This document shows positions 32,344-42,677 of a DNA stretch of 64,000 bases, in pieces. This DNA comes from Talaromyces rugulosus (lineage: Eukaryota; Ascomycota; Eurotiomycetes; Eurotiales; Trichocomaceae): NCBI RefSeq assembly GCF_013368755.1, contig NC_049565.1, positions 2,170,001-2,234,000 on the forward strand, given 5' to 3'. The translations under genes were made by a program, and so were the position numbers. Numbering within the stretch: position 1 is the stretch's first letter; each line of letters starts with the position of its first letter. The notes under the pieces were generated by a model. It ran no database searches. It was not told where the DNA came from and saw only the letters and a list, made by a program, of their open reading frames with translations.

Positions 32344-35300
32344 CTACCCCCCCTTCTAGGCCATGCTTGCCCTCAAGCATGCTGTCATCTCCCCCGTCTG
32401 GCACGAATCTGTCCTCCTCCGCTGCCTTCAACCATTCCTGGAGGTGTTTCGGTGGTCCTGGCTTCTCTGGGTAGCAGTCATGGTACTCCTTCAACATGAC
32501 AGGAGCGTTCTTGAAATTTCCGGCTGGGTACCACTCCATATCGATGTCATGACCTAACCATTTTATCCGGTAATAAAGCTTTTTCCAGCGTACCCGGGCG
32601 TCCAATACTTTTTCAACCACCCACTCATCCTGTCCATTCACCTCGATAGGCTCTGCCGGCTCTTCCAGCTGTCCTGGTAATGGTTCTGTGGTTGCCGCTC
32701 GCCTCAGTTTCTCCGGTGAGAATACAGGATGCACGTTGATCCCGTCCGGCAATTCCAGTTCGAAAGAGTTGCCAATTCGCTTCTTGATTCGGTATGGACC
32801 ATTTGCCTGGATGTCCAGCTTCCTACTAGGCCGCCCCGTTTCCCAGTGCTTCGTGGTAACCATGACATGATCACCTACATCGAAGTTGAGTGGTCGGCGC
32901 TTCCTGTTGGCCGTCAACTGCTGTCGCTCCTGACTCTTCTGGAGGTTCGTCCTCGCCACTTCCCAGGCGCTATGCATTCGACCTAGCCATGACTTGGCAT
33001 CCTCTTCGTTCAGGGTTAGTTTCCTTGGTGGTTCAGGTGACTTCCAATCGAATGAGGTGCGTGGCTGGTATCCCCTCTCGACCATGAATGGCGACAGTCC
33101 AATCGACTCTTGAGGTAGGGTTGCTGCTGCGTAATCCATCATCGGCAACCAGTCTGACCAGTCGTCCTGCGCGTGGTTCACAAATGCTCTCAGCTTCTGT
33201 GATAAGTACTGGTTGGCGATCTCTGTCTGTCCGTCGGTCTGAGGGTGGTGGGCAGTTGACAGCTTCAGCTTGATTCCAAGGCAGCGGCACACCTCCGACC
33301 AGAATTCTGACACGAATTGACCACCCCTGTCTGATACAATAGAGTCAGGGGGTCCTGTCCAGCGGAACACATTCTCCAACCACAACCGGGCCATTCCCTT
33401 GGCCGTGGTCTCTTTCTGACAAGGTATTGACACTGGTGCTTTGCTAAGTCGGTCCACAATCACGAATACTGTGTTGTATCCTTTGCGGTCCTGCGGGTAA
33501 GTCATGAAATCCATTGAGATATGTTGCCAAGGTCGATCTGGGATAGGCAACGGGTTCAGCAGTCCGGGAGGCAGGTCCCTCCAAGTATTCGTCCGCTTGC
33601 ACACCATGCAGTTGTCCAGGTAACGGTTCACATCCTTACTCCATGACTCCCAATAATAGCGTTCTTTAACCAAGCTCCGAGTCTTTGTCCTTCCAGGATG
33701 GGCAGTAGATGGTTGGCGATGGATCTCATCCAACAAACGTGTGCGCAGGTCTCCTTCCTCAGGAACGTATAAGCGGCCTTTGAATAGTACCGTCTCGTTG
33801 ATAATTTGCCAGTCCTCTCCCGAGTGCTCTACTCGTTCCTTTGCTTCAGCTGTGGCAGCATATTGCTTATTAGCCATTATGGCGCGAGGCACCAGATCGG
33901 TCCCAGCCATGACCACGTGGACTTCTGCTCCCAGGTTATCGGCCTGTGGATACTTTCCGCAGTTCAGCTCCTCAATGATTCTGCTATCTAAGACTTCTTC
34001 TGGGAGTAGAATCCTCTTCCGATGGTCCAGATTGCCTGCCTCATTACCATGTCGTCGGGTCAAGGTGTCCGCGAGTACGTTGGCCTTGCCCGGTCGATAC
34101 TTTAGAGTGAAGTGAAACTCATGCAAGAATTCGCACCATCTCGCCTGTCGGGCGTTTAATGACTTTGTGGACATGAAGTATTCAAGAGCTCGGTGGTCGG
34201 ATAGGATCTCAAACCGCTCCTCCCCTTGGAGCCCTATCAACTCGGGTCTCCATTCTTTCAGGGCCTTGATGATCGCGAGCATCTCCTTATCATGAATGTC
34301 GTAGTTCCTCTCAGCTGGCATCATTGTTGCCGAGTAGAACGCTACCGGATGCCACTTGTTATCCTCGCAACACTGCGACAAGACCGCTGCGACCACCCCA
34401 TCAGAGGCATCTGTTTCTACCCGTGTCGATCGCTCTGGTTGGTAGTGGCATAACACTGGAGCCTCGGTTAACAACTCCTTTAGCTTCTCAAATGCCAGTT
34501 CGCAGTCGCTGTCCCAGACAAAGGGGACATCTACCCGAGTTAGGCGGTTCAGGGGTTTGGCTATCCGACTATATTCCCGTATAAACTTCCGGTAGAAGTT
34601 GCAGAACCCTAGAAACGATTGCACTCCTCGCACAGTTCCTGGGGCCATCCATTTCAGGATAGTATCGATCTTAGTCGGGTCAACCTTGATTCCTTCTGGC
34701 GTGACGATGAATCCTAGATACCGTGTGGTTTTGACATGGAATTCGCATTTATGGATTGCAGCCTGCAGCCCAGCTGCTCTCAGTCTTTCCAGCACGAATT
34801 TCACATGTGCCTGATGCTCAAGCTCATTCTCACTGTAAATCAGTAGGTCGTCGACGAACGCTACTAGAAACTTGTCAAGACAGTCCATAAAGATGTCATT
34901 CACCAGTCGCTGAAAAGTTGCTGGTCCATTTGTCAACCCAAAAGGCATCACCTTGTACTTGTATGTTCCATATCGACATCGGAAGGTTGTCAAGTCCTCT
35001 GACTCCGAGCTCATTCTGATGCGATGGAAACCTTGCCGTATGTCCAATTTGGTGAATATCTTTGCCTTGCTCAGCCGCTCAAAGACTTCTTCAATTAGCG
35101 GCAGTGGATATCGGTCTTTCTTGGTCAGAGCGTTCAGCTTCCGGTAATCCACGCAGAATCGAAGTCCTCCATCTGGCTTGGATGCCATGAGAATTGGCGA
35201 TGCGAAGGGTGCGTTGCTAGGCACAATAAAACCTTTATTCAGATTGTCCAGGATATATTCTCGCGCAGCCTCAAGCTCTTTCAGGTTCATTCGGTATAAG

Positions 35301-36331
35301 GGGCTGTAACCTAGCTCTTGCTCGCTGGTTAGCTCAATCCGATGATCGTAGCCTTTATGATCTGGAAGCTTGTCTGATTCCCGTTTAGAGAATACATCCG
35401 CGTATTCCTGATACCTCTCGGGTAGTTTCTGCCTAATCTCAGCAAGCTCCTCAATTCCTAGGTGGTCTTCCTGTTTATCCTGTATGACCTTTTCGATTTC
35501 ATGGAAGCTCGTCATGAAGGTGGTTGTATTCTTATCCTTCAAGCACCTCACGAATCCTGTGGCCCCAATAAGTGCTATCTGCACCTCAGGCTTCGGTTTC
35601 GCAGGCTTGGCTTGTTTCTGGCGGTGTACTGGATTTGCCTTTTCCTCGGAGAGGTCATTACGCGCGCTGCTCAACTGTTGGTTCATCTTTGCCAACGCCA
35701 CGAGCTGTTCCTTTCGGTGGCTGGTCCAACGTGATCTGATAGTATCCACAGGTGTAGTCTCACATAGTGCTTCACCAGTAGCCTCCTGTCTGATTTCTTC
35801 ATTAAAGAGACCATCTCGTCGATCGGCATCCTTCTGATGCTCTGTGGAAACTTTCTTCGGTCGGGAGAGGATTGCTTTGGGGATAAAGAGGTCTTGCTTG
35901 GACAACAGCTCATCCTTCAGGGAAACCTCTTCTGGCCAGAGTAACCGATGATGGCGACAGTCTATCAAGACACCGTGCTCTGCCATCCACATTCGTCCAA
36001 GGATGACATCATGTTTCCCTAGCTCTACTATCAGGAAAGGAAGATGCTGCTGTACTCGTCCTTGTATCTTCAAAGTCAGGCGTATTAGGTGTGTAATCGG
36101 TGCGGCTGTCTTGCCGTCATACCCTTTCACTGCACAGGGTTGTTCCAAGGGGATTACGTGAGTTTGGAAATGGCGTGCGAGCTTCTCGGCAAGAAAAATA
36201 TCAAGGAAAGCGTAACCATTTGCTCCAGTGTCCATTAACGCTTTGGTGGCAATAGAAAGTCCATTCTTAGCTAATCGAATAGGTGAGACTAGACTATCCT
36301 GCTCTCTCCCCAATAACTGGGAAAGGTCCAA
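32339..36331 (-). CDS. Pol polyprotein of intact chromovirus (protease-RT-RNase H-integrase-chromodomain)
   Basis: 1,330 codons from the first start-like codon (a TTG at 36331); the frame is open further upstream and overlaps the end of gag in the -1 frame, so frameshifting is the likely route of expression. Domains in order: retropepsin ALMDTGANGYAF (DTG about residues 34-36); RT with YRKLNALTKKDRYPLP, LDIRQGFHRI and FVDDLLIYS (about 492); RNase H with ETDASDG; integrase HHCC zinc finger (HPGRTKTR ... CMVCKR) and DDE core (SMDFMT, SDRGGQF, QTEIANQY); C-terminal chromodomain (VVEKVLDARVRWKKLYYRIKW). The chromodomain places it in the chromoviruses and probably directs integration to heterochromatin. 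The TGA stop lies in the LTR. Confidence 0.95.
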   Translation of the reverse strand: MDLSQLLGREQDSLVSPIRLAKNGLSIATKALMDTGANGYAFLDIFLAEKLARHFQTHVIPLEQPCAVKGYDGKTAAPITHLIRLTLKIQGRVQQHLPFLIVELGKHDVILGRMWMAEHGVLIDCRHHRLLWPEEVSLKDELLSKQDLFIPKAILSRPKKVSTEHQKDADRRDGLFNEEIRQEATGEALCETTPVDTIRSRWTSHRKEQLVALAKMNQQLSSARNDLSEEKANPVHRQKQAKPAKPKPEVQIALIGATGFVRCLKDKNTTTFMTSFHEIEKVIQDKQEDHLGIEELAEIRQKLPERYQEYADVFSKRESDKLPDHKGYDHRIELTSEQELGYSPLYRMNLKELEAAREYILDNLNKGFIVPSNAPFASPILMASKPDGGLRFCVDYRKLNALTKKDRYPLPLIEEVFERLSKAKIFTKLDIRQGFHRIRMSSESEDLTTFRCRYGTYKYKVMPFGLTNGPATFQRLVNDIFMDCLDKFLVAFVDDLLIYSENELEHQAHVKFVLERLRAAGLQAAIHKCEFHVKTTRYLGFIVTPEGIKVDPTKIDTILKWMAPGTVRGVQSFLGFCNFYRKFIREYSRIAKPLNRLTRVDVPFVWDSDCELAFEKLKELLTEAPVLCHYQPERSTRVETDASDGVVAAVLSQCCEDNKWHPVAFYSATMMPAERNYDIHDKEMLAIIKALKEWRPELIGLQGEERFEILSDHRALEYFMSTKSLNARQARWCEFLHEFHFTLKYRPGKANVLADTLTRRHGNEAGNLDHRKRILLPEEVLDSRIIEELNCGKYPQADNLGAEVHVVMAGTDLVPRAIMANKQYAATAEAKERVEHSGEDWQIINETVLFKGRLYVPEEGDLRTRLLDEIHRQPSTAHPGRTKTRSLVKERYYWESWSKDVNRYLDNCMVCKRTNTWRDLPPGLLNPLPIPDRPWQHISMDFMTYPQDRKGYNTVFVIVDRLSKAPVSIPCQKETTAKGMARLWLENVFRWTGPPDSIVSDRGGQFVSEFWSEVCRCLGIKLKLSTAHHPQTDGQTEIANQYLSQKLRAFVNHAQDDWSDWLPMMDYAAATLPQESIGLSPFMVERGYQPRTSFDWKSPEPPRKLTLNEEDAKSWLGRMHSAWEVARTNLQKSQERQQLTANRKRRPLNFDVGDHVMVTTKHWETGRPSRKLDIQANGPYRIKKRIGNSFELELPDGINVHPVFSPEKLRRAATTEPLPGQLEEPAEPIEVNGQDEWVVEKVLDARVRWKKLYYRIKWLGHDIDMEWYPAGNFKNAPVMLKEYHDCYPEKPGPPKHLQEWLKAAEEDRFVPDGGDDSMLEGKHGLEGGVV

Positions 36332-36375
36332 AGATGATAAATCAACACTCGCAATGCCTAGAGAGGAGTCTTTCC

Positions 36376-37608
36376 CTAGGCATGGTCGTTTTCCGACTGA
36401 CTCTCCGGTGGGCTGACTTCCTCAAGATTCTTCAGCTCTGGTGCTTTCTTCTTCAGAGGGCAATCAAATGCTCTGTGCCCTGGCAACTTGCAGTTAAAGC
36501 ACTTGTTCTCCTCCATCAGCTTCTTTCGTTCCAACCACGGTAGGCCTTCTGATCCATTCTTCGCTTTCGGAGTTGCTGGATTTGGGTAGCTCTCGCCAGG
36601 TCTAGGGTATGTATCGGTCTTACGTGGGCGTGCACGCTTCTCGCTGGTGTTGATCTGCTCGAGACGATTGGCAGTGGTGCTGCATTCCTTGACGAATTCC
36701 TGGTACGAGACGCGTGGGTCGTTACTCTCTTTGATCATTGCGCGCTGCAACTCAAAGGACAACTTGTAGAACAGGTCCTCTTTCCACTCGCTAGTGGCCA
36801 AGCCTGCATCCTGAGCAAGCAGTACGAATTGCGAGAGAAAAGGCTGGAACTTGGTGTCTCTCATCATGAGGCGTCGCAGTTCCATCTTGGCGTTGATGAC
36901 CCTATTGGCGTCCTGGTACAGGGTACGAAGGTGGTCAAAGATGTCGTCCACATCATGATATCGATCAGGCGAGTCCTTTCTCATGCGAGCAAGCAGGTGA
37001 TTCGCTGCTTCTCCTTTGCACATGCTCTTCACATAGGCCATGCGTGCCTGGGCAGTAGGATAGTGGTCAGCGTTGGCTTCGAGCTTCCCTTCGACATCGA
37101 TAAGCCACGACTCAAACTTAGGGTCCTTCCCATCCACCAGCACCTGCCCATCTGGCAACTTGGTACTCTTGGTGTGCTTCCCTTCTGGAGCTGGAGTACC
37201 CCACCCAGTCCTGTCGGCTCTATCCTGAGCGGTGTCGCGCTCCTCAATGAGCTCCCTCATAGCAGCTGTCTGGTCACGGATGGTCTGCTTGAGGTTGGCG
37301 ACTTCGACCATCAGGCTCTGCTGTTCTTTCTCGTTCTGGATCCTCAGATCCTCTGCTTGCTGTGCACTCTTGTCCTGCTGTTCGTACATCCGGTCGAACA
37401 ACCTCTGGGGATCAGTGCGGCAAAGCGACAAAAATTCTTGTTCGTTCATCTGTGTAGGCGACAGATGTTCATCCAGCTCAAGGTCCTCCAGACCAAAGGT
37501 CAAACGACGTCCCGGTGCTTCGCTCGACTCGTTTGCCCCCATCGGGTCTGCCTGTGCCTCTTGCACTGGCCCTTGGCGATCCTCACCCATGCTTACTGGT
37601 CGTACCAT
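36376..37608 (-). CDS. Gag protein of intact chromovirus
   Basis: 410 aa, ATG at 37608. The N-terminal half contains a probable coiled coil (residues about 75-120, QDKSAQQAEDLRIQNEKEQQ), the central capsid-like retrotrans_gag region has WLIDVEGKLEANADHYPTAQ, and the C-terminus carries one CCHC zinc knuckle (C-FN-C-KLPG-H-RAFD-C) followed by basic residues. It forms virus-like particles and packages the RNA. It stops at 36376, 44 nt before the first start-like codon of pol, with pol in the -1 frame. Confidence 0.93.
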   Translation of the reverse strand: MVRPVSMGEDRQGPVQEAQADPMGANESSEAPGRRLTFGLEDLELDEHLSPTQMNEQEFLSLCRTDPQRLFDRMYEQQDKSAQQAEDLRIQNEKEQQSLMVEVANLKQTIRDQTAAMRELIEERDTAQDRADRTGWGTPAPEGKHTKSTKLPDGQVLVDGKDPKFESWLIDVEGKLEANADHYPTAQARMAYVKSMCKGEAANHLLARMRKDSPDRYHDVDDIFDHLRTLYQDANRVINAKMELRRLMMRDTKFQPFLSQFVLLAQDAGLATSEWKEDLFYKLSFELQRAMIKESNDPRVSYQEFVKECSTTANRLEQINTSEKRARPRKTDTYPRPGESYPNPATPKAKNGSEGLPWLERKKLMEENKCFNCKLPGHRAFDCPLKKKAPELKNLEEVSPPESQSENDHA

Positions 37609-37728
37609 CTTGGTCTTCCAGGCTCAGCGGTGATACAATAAAAGGATCAAGACGTAGCTTGAGCGATAGTCAGATTGCTGACACTGCTGTACAAGCTTTG
37701 CAGTCTTGAGTAAAAGATAAAGGAAGTG

Positions 37729-37740
37729 ATGTTTGGTTTT
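37729..37740 (-). other. Self-complementary primer-binding site (intact element)
   Basis: On the minus strand AAAACCAAACAT begins two bases after the 5' LTR. It is an exact 12-nt complement of ATGTTTGGTTTT at 37800..37789 inside the LTR. This is Tf1-like self-priming geometry and predicts an RNA start near 37800. No match to a tRNA 3' end was assessed. Confidence 0.65.
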
Positions 37741-37741
37741 A

Positions 37742-37994
37742 TGTGACGACGAGTCGATTCCTATCCTCTAAGAGTACTCTGCAACGAGAAAACCAAACAT
37801 GAGAAGGGAAAGAGGAAGAGAAAGAACCTCCCCCGCTAGTTACATGAGAAATATTCCTTTGTGTGCGTCAGTCTATTCCCTTTATGGTTCCGCATGAGGT
37901 TATTCCCATCTCAGTACCGCTCTCGGTTCCCTTTCCCTGGTGGTGCCTCAGGCCGCCACTGCTGGTTCCCGAGGCCTGGGTCAGGACCGTCACA
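37742..37994 (-). repeat. 5' LTR of intact chromovirus
   Basis: 253 bp, no difference seen from the copy at 32091..32343. It contains the self-complementary 12-mer used by the primer-binding site. Confidence 0.95.
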
Positions 37995-38275
37995 TATAAT
38001 AGTATCTTAGATAATAAAACTAATTATTATTTAACTACAGATAAGCAGTATGCATAGCTCTCAATAATAGATATGCTACTAGCATATAAAGCATTGTTGG
38101 GAATACATATTCCAGCAGTATAAATGATATAAGAATTAGATGTCTACCATGTTTAAGATACCTGTGCGCAGCCTTGGCGACCAAGAACTGGCCCCGTGTG
38201 TTACGTTTAAACACTTCGTTAAAAGTCCTCAAGCGTGATTTGGCTTAGCGCCTTGAATTTCTATAACAGTCTAGA

Positions 38276-40259
38276 TTAAACACATATTTTAGATAGAAGT
38301 CCCCTAATATTCAGGTACTCAGCAATTTCGGGACGCTCTTGGGTACACTCGAGAAGAACGTTACAGTGAATAGTGCCGATATCAGCGCCATATTGAAGAA
38401 GCAGTTTCACGGAATCGAGGCACCCATGAACAACCGCCATAGACAACGGCGTTTCTCCGTCATTATCAGTAGCAGAAACATCAGCGCCATTCTCGAGAAG
38501 AGCAGCGAGTGTGTTTGAATCGCTTTCGATTTCCGCAGCAAGATGTAGTGCTGTCTGTCCATTCTCTGTGCGGGCTTGTATATCTTCCCCCCGGTGTAGC
38601 AGTGCCTCAATCAAATATTTTCCACCTATTATATCACAAGCCAAATGAAGTGGTCTATAGCCAAGCGGGTAGAACCTCCATCGCTCCTCAGCGTCTTCAA
38701 GCTCATCGTAAGTCGCATCAACTAGATACGGCCAGGCACTCCTTGCTTGTAGGTATGATTCTACTGAACCATGGCAGGATGAAAAGTTGGTAAATAATTC
38801 GATGCTGTTTGGTAGGTTTCGAAATCTCGAAGCAGAAGTTGAAAATATGCGCGCCGCATACGGTAGAAAAGGGTGTCTCTGAAATCTTTCTTTCAAGCTC
38901 ATTGAAGATGGACAAGGACCACCAGAAAATTCTTTTAGAGACAGGTAACGCAGGGAAGCCTGAAATAATTCCTCTTCAAATTCACGAGACTTCTCTTTCG
39001 CCAAATGATCTCTAAGAAGAGGAGACTGACTCCGCAATATCTGACCCCTGCCGCTAAACATTATAAATGCTGCATGCTCCTGGCCTTTATCCATTGAATA
39101 CGATTGTTCAAATTCACTCTGAATGGCAAGAGCCTCTAGCATCTCCCCAATTATATGTCTCGTAGGGGTATACCCGAATTGCTCTATTTTGGCAACGAGT
39201 TTGTACACCATGTAAAGTAGCCGTCCATGCCTTGACTTTTTAATCTGGATAATCGCAAACTCACAAAGAATCTCAACTTTAGCTGACGCTGGTGTTATTG
39301 TAAAAGCATCTACTAATTCAGCCAATATATCTAGCGGTGCAGCCTCTTCATGCAGGAGAAAAAGTTGTGAGATTGAAGGGGGATAGCTAGCGAGCCTTAG
39401 TCAGTCGTGCTATTAATATGGAGATACGAGGGAAAACTCACCAGCCATCTAGCAGTTTAGCAAGATTAGAAACAGCGTCGGAAAATTCTTGCTGTTGCTC
39501 AGGCGCCACTATGCCCTCAGTTCCTTGCAAAATGTATTTTGTCAAGTCCTCATCCGGAGCCCGTATTTCCGCGGCGGACGCTTGAAATTGATCAATGAGG
39601 AAACGAGGCGGTGGGTATCGGCTTGTTATGAATATGTGTAAATTCAATTGCTCCGTGGGTAGCTTGAAAATATCCACAAGCAAATCCTGAAATGCCCTGG
39701 CAGAGGTATCAACACCATCAAAAATAATAAAAATAGACTCGAATGATGAAATGATTCTTCTTAGCAATTCAGGATCAATGCCCCAGGCAGTGAGTTCTTT
39801 CTCGAGTAGAAGAGCTTTGAGCGCATATTCGGACAACTGTGCAACAAGCTGCCTAGCAATAGAAGATAATGCATAACCAAAATCGGCAACATTGTGCTGT
39901 CTGTCGAGGTGGCTCTGAAAATAGAACACCGCTGTCGCTATGTTTTGACTTGCAACGCTTGGAGCTGACCGAATGTGCTCGACTAAGAGGGAACTAATGA
40001 ATGTTTTCCCGGTTGCAGCTGTCTTCCACATTAGTGCTGGAATTAATAATCCATGAAATTACCTATCATCTCACATACAAGGACCGTATGCCCATAACAG
40101 TGGGTGACAATTTATCCAATCTTGCGTGCACTTTTCTGCAAGAAACCAGGAACCTAAAGTTGGGATTTGTTCTCTTTTCAACTCTTCTTGCCTTTGAGTC
40201 GAGCAGTCACCAGGGCATAGCTTCTTGTGAAGCATCTGGCTTTGTGTTGTGGAAGTCAT
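38276..40259 (-). CDS. Short NACHT-ankyrin (NLR-like) protein
   Basis: Exons 40259..40079, 40018..39442 and 39386..38276 give 622 aa. Intron 1 (60 bp, GTATGT donor, CACTAAT branch) restores the Walker A motif as LLWAYGPSATGKTFIS; Walker B is SIFIIFDGVD and sensor 1 is IFITSR. After the NACHT domain come a helical region and about four ankyrin repeats (NGQTALHLAAEIE, DGETPLSMAVVHGC) to the C-terminus. Fungal NACHT/ANK proteins are STAND regulators tied to non-self recognition; they usually carry an N-terminal effector domain, and here there are only about 60 residues before the P-loop. The start at 40259 is a guess, since the frame stays open upstream. The gene is flanked by transposons and may be a truncated or decaying NLR. 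Confidence 0.75.
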
Positions 40260-40582
40260 TCTAGACGGTGTTACAGGGCAATTTTGCATACACAATAAAA
40301 TAGATACAGACTGGATAGTGGGCCAGAAAGAAAAAGAAAGTGTGTAAAAAGGTAAAGGAAGTTTCAAACCTGTCTGTTCCTTCAGTATCAAGGTCAATAA
40401 AATGGCCCCAATACAAAGAAGAAATTAGGCTCCAACATCCTTTTCTAGGAGCCTTTGATATCTAATTGCAGCTGATTGGTTGAAAAATGCCGATGAAACA
40501 TTGCTGCCTTGTCAATGCAACGGTATACATGCCCCCTTCAACATTTAGTTAGCGCCATCAAAGCTCGACGTGTGTAGCAGTA

Positions 40583-41664
40583 CGGCGGACGGTTAGAGAA
40601 ATTTGGACAAAACTCGGTATTTTACAATTGTTACATAGGCCCACATGTTTTTTATTTTAAACTACACATCCTCTATATATTTATATTATTTATTTCCTTT
40701 AATAATAATAAATTAATATTGATTTTTAAATATAATTATATTTATATATTAAATTATATAAGAAAATAATAAAATCTAAAACTAGAAGTCTTTTCATAGA
40801 AAATATAAGCCTGCAGAGCTTAAACGGTAATAGCTAGTGTGAGAACTGGTGCACTGTGACGGCTGGGGCTGAGGCTGAGGCTATCCCCAAGGGTAGGAAC
40901 TACCTCGGAGCCGGGTGGAAGCCTCAGGCAGAAAGCGGCCTCAGGCAGGAAGGGCATCAACCCTAACCCGCAGTGCCAGATGTGGGAATAGCCTCACCCC
41001 GGGGCCATAAGAGGTCAAGCTGGTTACCTAAGCACACAAGGTAAAACCTTCCTGCAGATCCTGGTAGTTAGATTCCTTCCCCATGCTTGTTGTTTTAGAG
41101 AACCGCACCCCTAGATAGAAATCAACATCTTGGGAAAAAGCACGTCACATGCACCACCAGGGCCAACACCTATTGCTCAGACCTAGGGCTACACCAATTC
41201 CCACGTGGAACAGGGCAATAACCCTAGATTGAACCATAGAACTACAGTGCAGAGACTTATCTTCGCACAGAGGGTTAAGAACTAACAGAACTCAGTAATC
41301 AGTTTAATTCTATAGCGACCTATAGCTTTACACAAGAAATCCATTTGCTTGCCCTCTAAAACACTTCCTCACACTAGCAGAATTTATTCTCCCCAAAAAC
41401 CTCTCTTAATTTCTAAATATCTCAATATTAGATTTTTATAATATAATAATTTTTAGAAAATAAAAAATAAAAAAATCTATAATAAATAATCTATTTATTC
41501 TATATTTAAATTTTTATAAGAATTAATTTAAGGGTTAAAAAGTTATATGAAATATTTATTTTTATCTTTATTTAGTATTATTGTGGCAATGAGAAAAATT
41601 TAGTGGGGGTAGTGGTTACTAGTGTGTGACGGAGTTTTGTCCAAATTTCTCTAACCGTCCGCCG
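40583..41664. mobile_element. TIR (Tc1/mariner- or MITE-like) DNA element
   Basis: A 35-bp perfect inverted repeat, TACGGCGGACGGTTAGAGAA and on to AAACTC (40581..40615), pairs with 41632..41666. If the outer TA is the target duplication, the element proper is 40583..41664. The inside is extremely AT-rich, carries no transposase frame and is interrupted by a solo LTR, leaving about 780 bp of original element. It is probably a non-autonomous, RIP-eroded element. Confidence 0.75.
40855..41149 (+). mobile_element. Solo LTR nested in the TIR element
   Basis: 295 bp, TGTGACGGCTGGGGCTGAGG to GCACGTCACA, of the same family as the LTRs at 24843, 25569 and 31290 but about 20 bp longer through internal duplications (GGCTGAGGCTGAGG; the CCTCAGGCAG region). 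It has a perfect TSD TGCAC (40850-40854 and 41150-41154), so it inserted into the TIR element after that was in place. Confidence 0.9.
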
Positions 41665-41666
41665 TA

Positions 41667-42677
41667 AGCAGGGAGCTAGCAACGGATAGAAAAGTAAAAC
41701 AATTGAACTATTCCACAATGGCATGAAGCATTCACTGTAAGTGACACAGTTCTAATTACTTCACGGGCGATGGCAGCCTCTTATACTGCTCTTGTAATCA
41801 TCTGCCAACAATGATAGGCTCTTTTTGGTGGGTCTAGCGCACAAAGTTTTACTACAGAAAGGCTTCTAAAGCCAATATTTTGACTAATTATGGAACCAGT
41901 ATCCCATCATGTGCTATTCAAAACTGACGAAATTGTACAACAGCTTCGTAGACTGCGAGCGGAGCACCAAAGAGAAACACAAAGGTGATGATACACCACA
42001 GCCGTACACAACATCATGCTGGCTCCCTTGTAACATTCATATGAGTATTCCAGATACTGATAGCGAGAACTATCTACAATATCCCAGAGGATGGATATCA
42101 CTTTTTCCTATTTTTGGTATGTTTTGTTCCTATTTCAGGTCCCCATGTTCCGTCTATTTGTCATATAAAAGTTCTAAACTGGAAAAAGAGGATCGTTACC
42201 GAGGCCTTGCAGTTGGACGTGGTGAGAAATTAGTCGATGGTCTGACCGAAACAAATACCTCAGGGTGGTGGGTTGAAATAAGACTAAACTTAAATCAGAC
42301 CCCGTCAAAATTTCTCTTCAGGCCATGTTCAACTTTTAGAGGTGGTATTTTTACGTAACTAAATACTCCGTACACAGAGTAAAGATTCTCAGCCCATTCC
42401 TGTCCAAGGGTTTCTCGGATCGCAGCATTGCGGATCCGAGGATGAAGGGTTCGGCAAGCTGAGCTGCGCGATGCCAAAGAGACTAAAACCCGCCGACGCT
42501 GATGATCCACAGGTTAGTCTGTCCTACTGTGGGGTTTTAAAGCTTGGCAGGGCAGGCAGCAATTTTAATATTCTCCTACATAAATGCTATAGATGAAGAG
42601 GAAACGAAGAAAAAGGAGAAAGCCAAGCAGAAGACGAAACCTATCTGAAATTAGACAAGCATCTTACAGGCTTAATC
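41667..42677. other. Intergenic region before the beta-lactamase-like gene
   Basis: About 1 kb without a supported gene. It contains the promoter of the hydrolase at 42678; an A/G-rich leader (42594-42650) precedes its ATG. Confidence 0.45.

Larger units (their letters stand above)
32091..37994 (-). mobile_element. Apparently intact Ty3/Gypsy chromovirus
   Basis: A 5,904-bp element with 253-bp LTRs (37742..37994 as 5' LTR and 32091..32343 as 3' LTR) that look identical by eye, and a perfect TSD TATAA (32086-32090 and 37995-37999). The gag and pol frames are uninterrupted, and pol carries all catalytic motifs plus a C-terminal chromodomain. Identical LTRs, intact frames and no RIP-like decay indicate a very recent insertion. 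The primer-binding site is complementary to the LTR itself. Confidence 0.95.

Noticed and set aside
40071..40397. Independent 108-aa gene upstream of the NACHT exon
   Set aside because: Splicing at 40078/40019 joins it to the P-loop (GPSATGKT), so it is the first exon of the NACHT-ANK gene.
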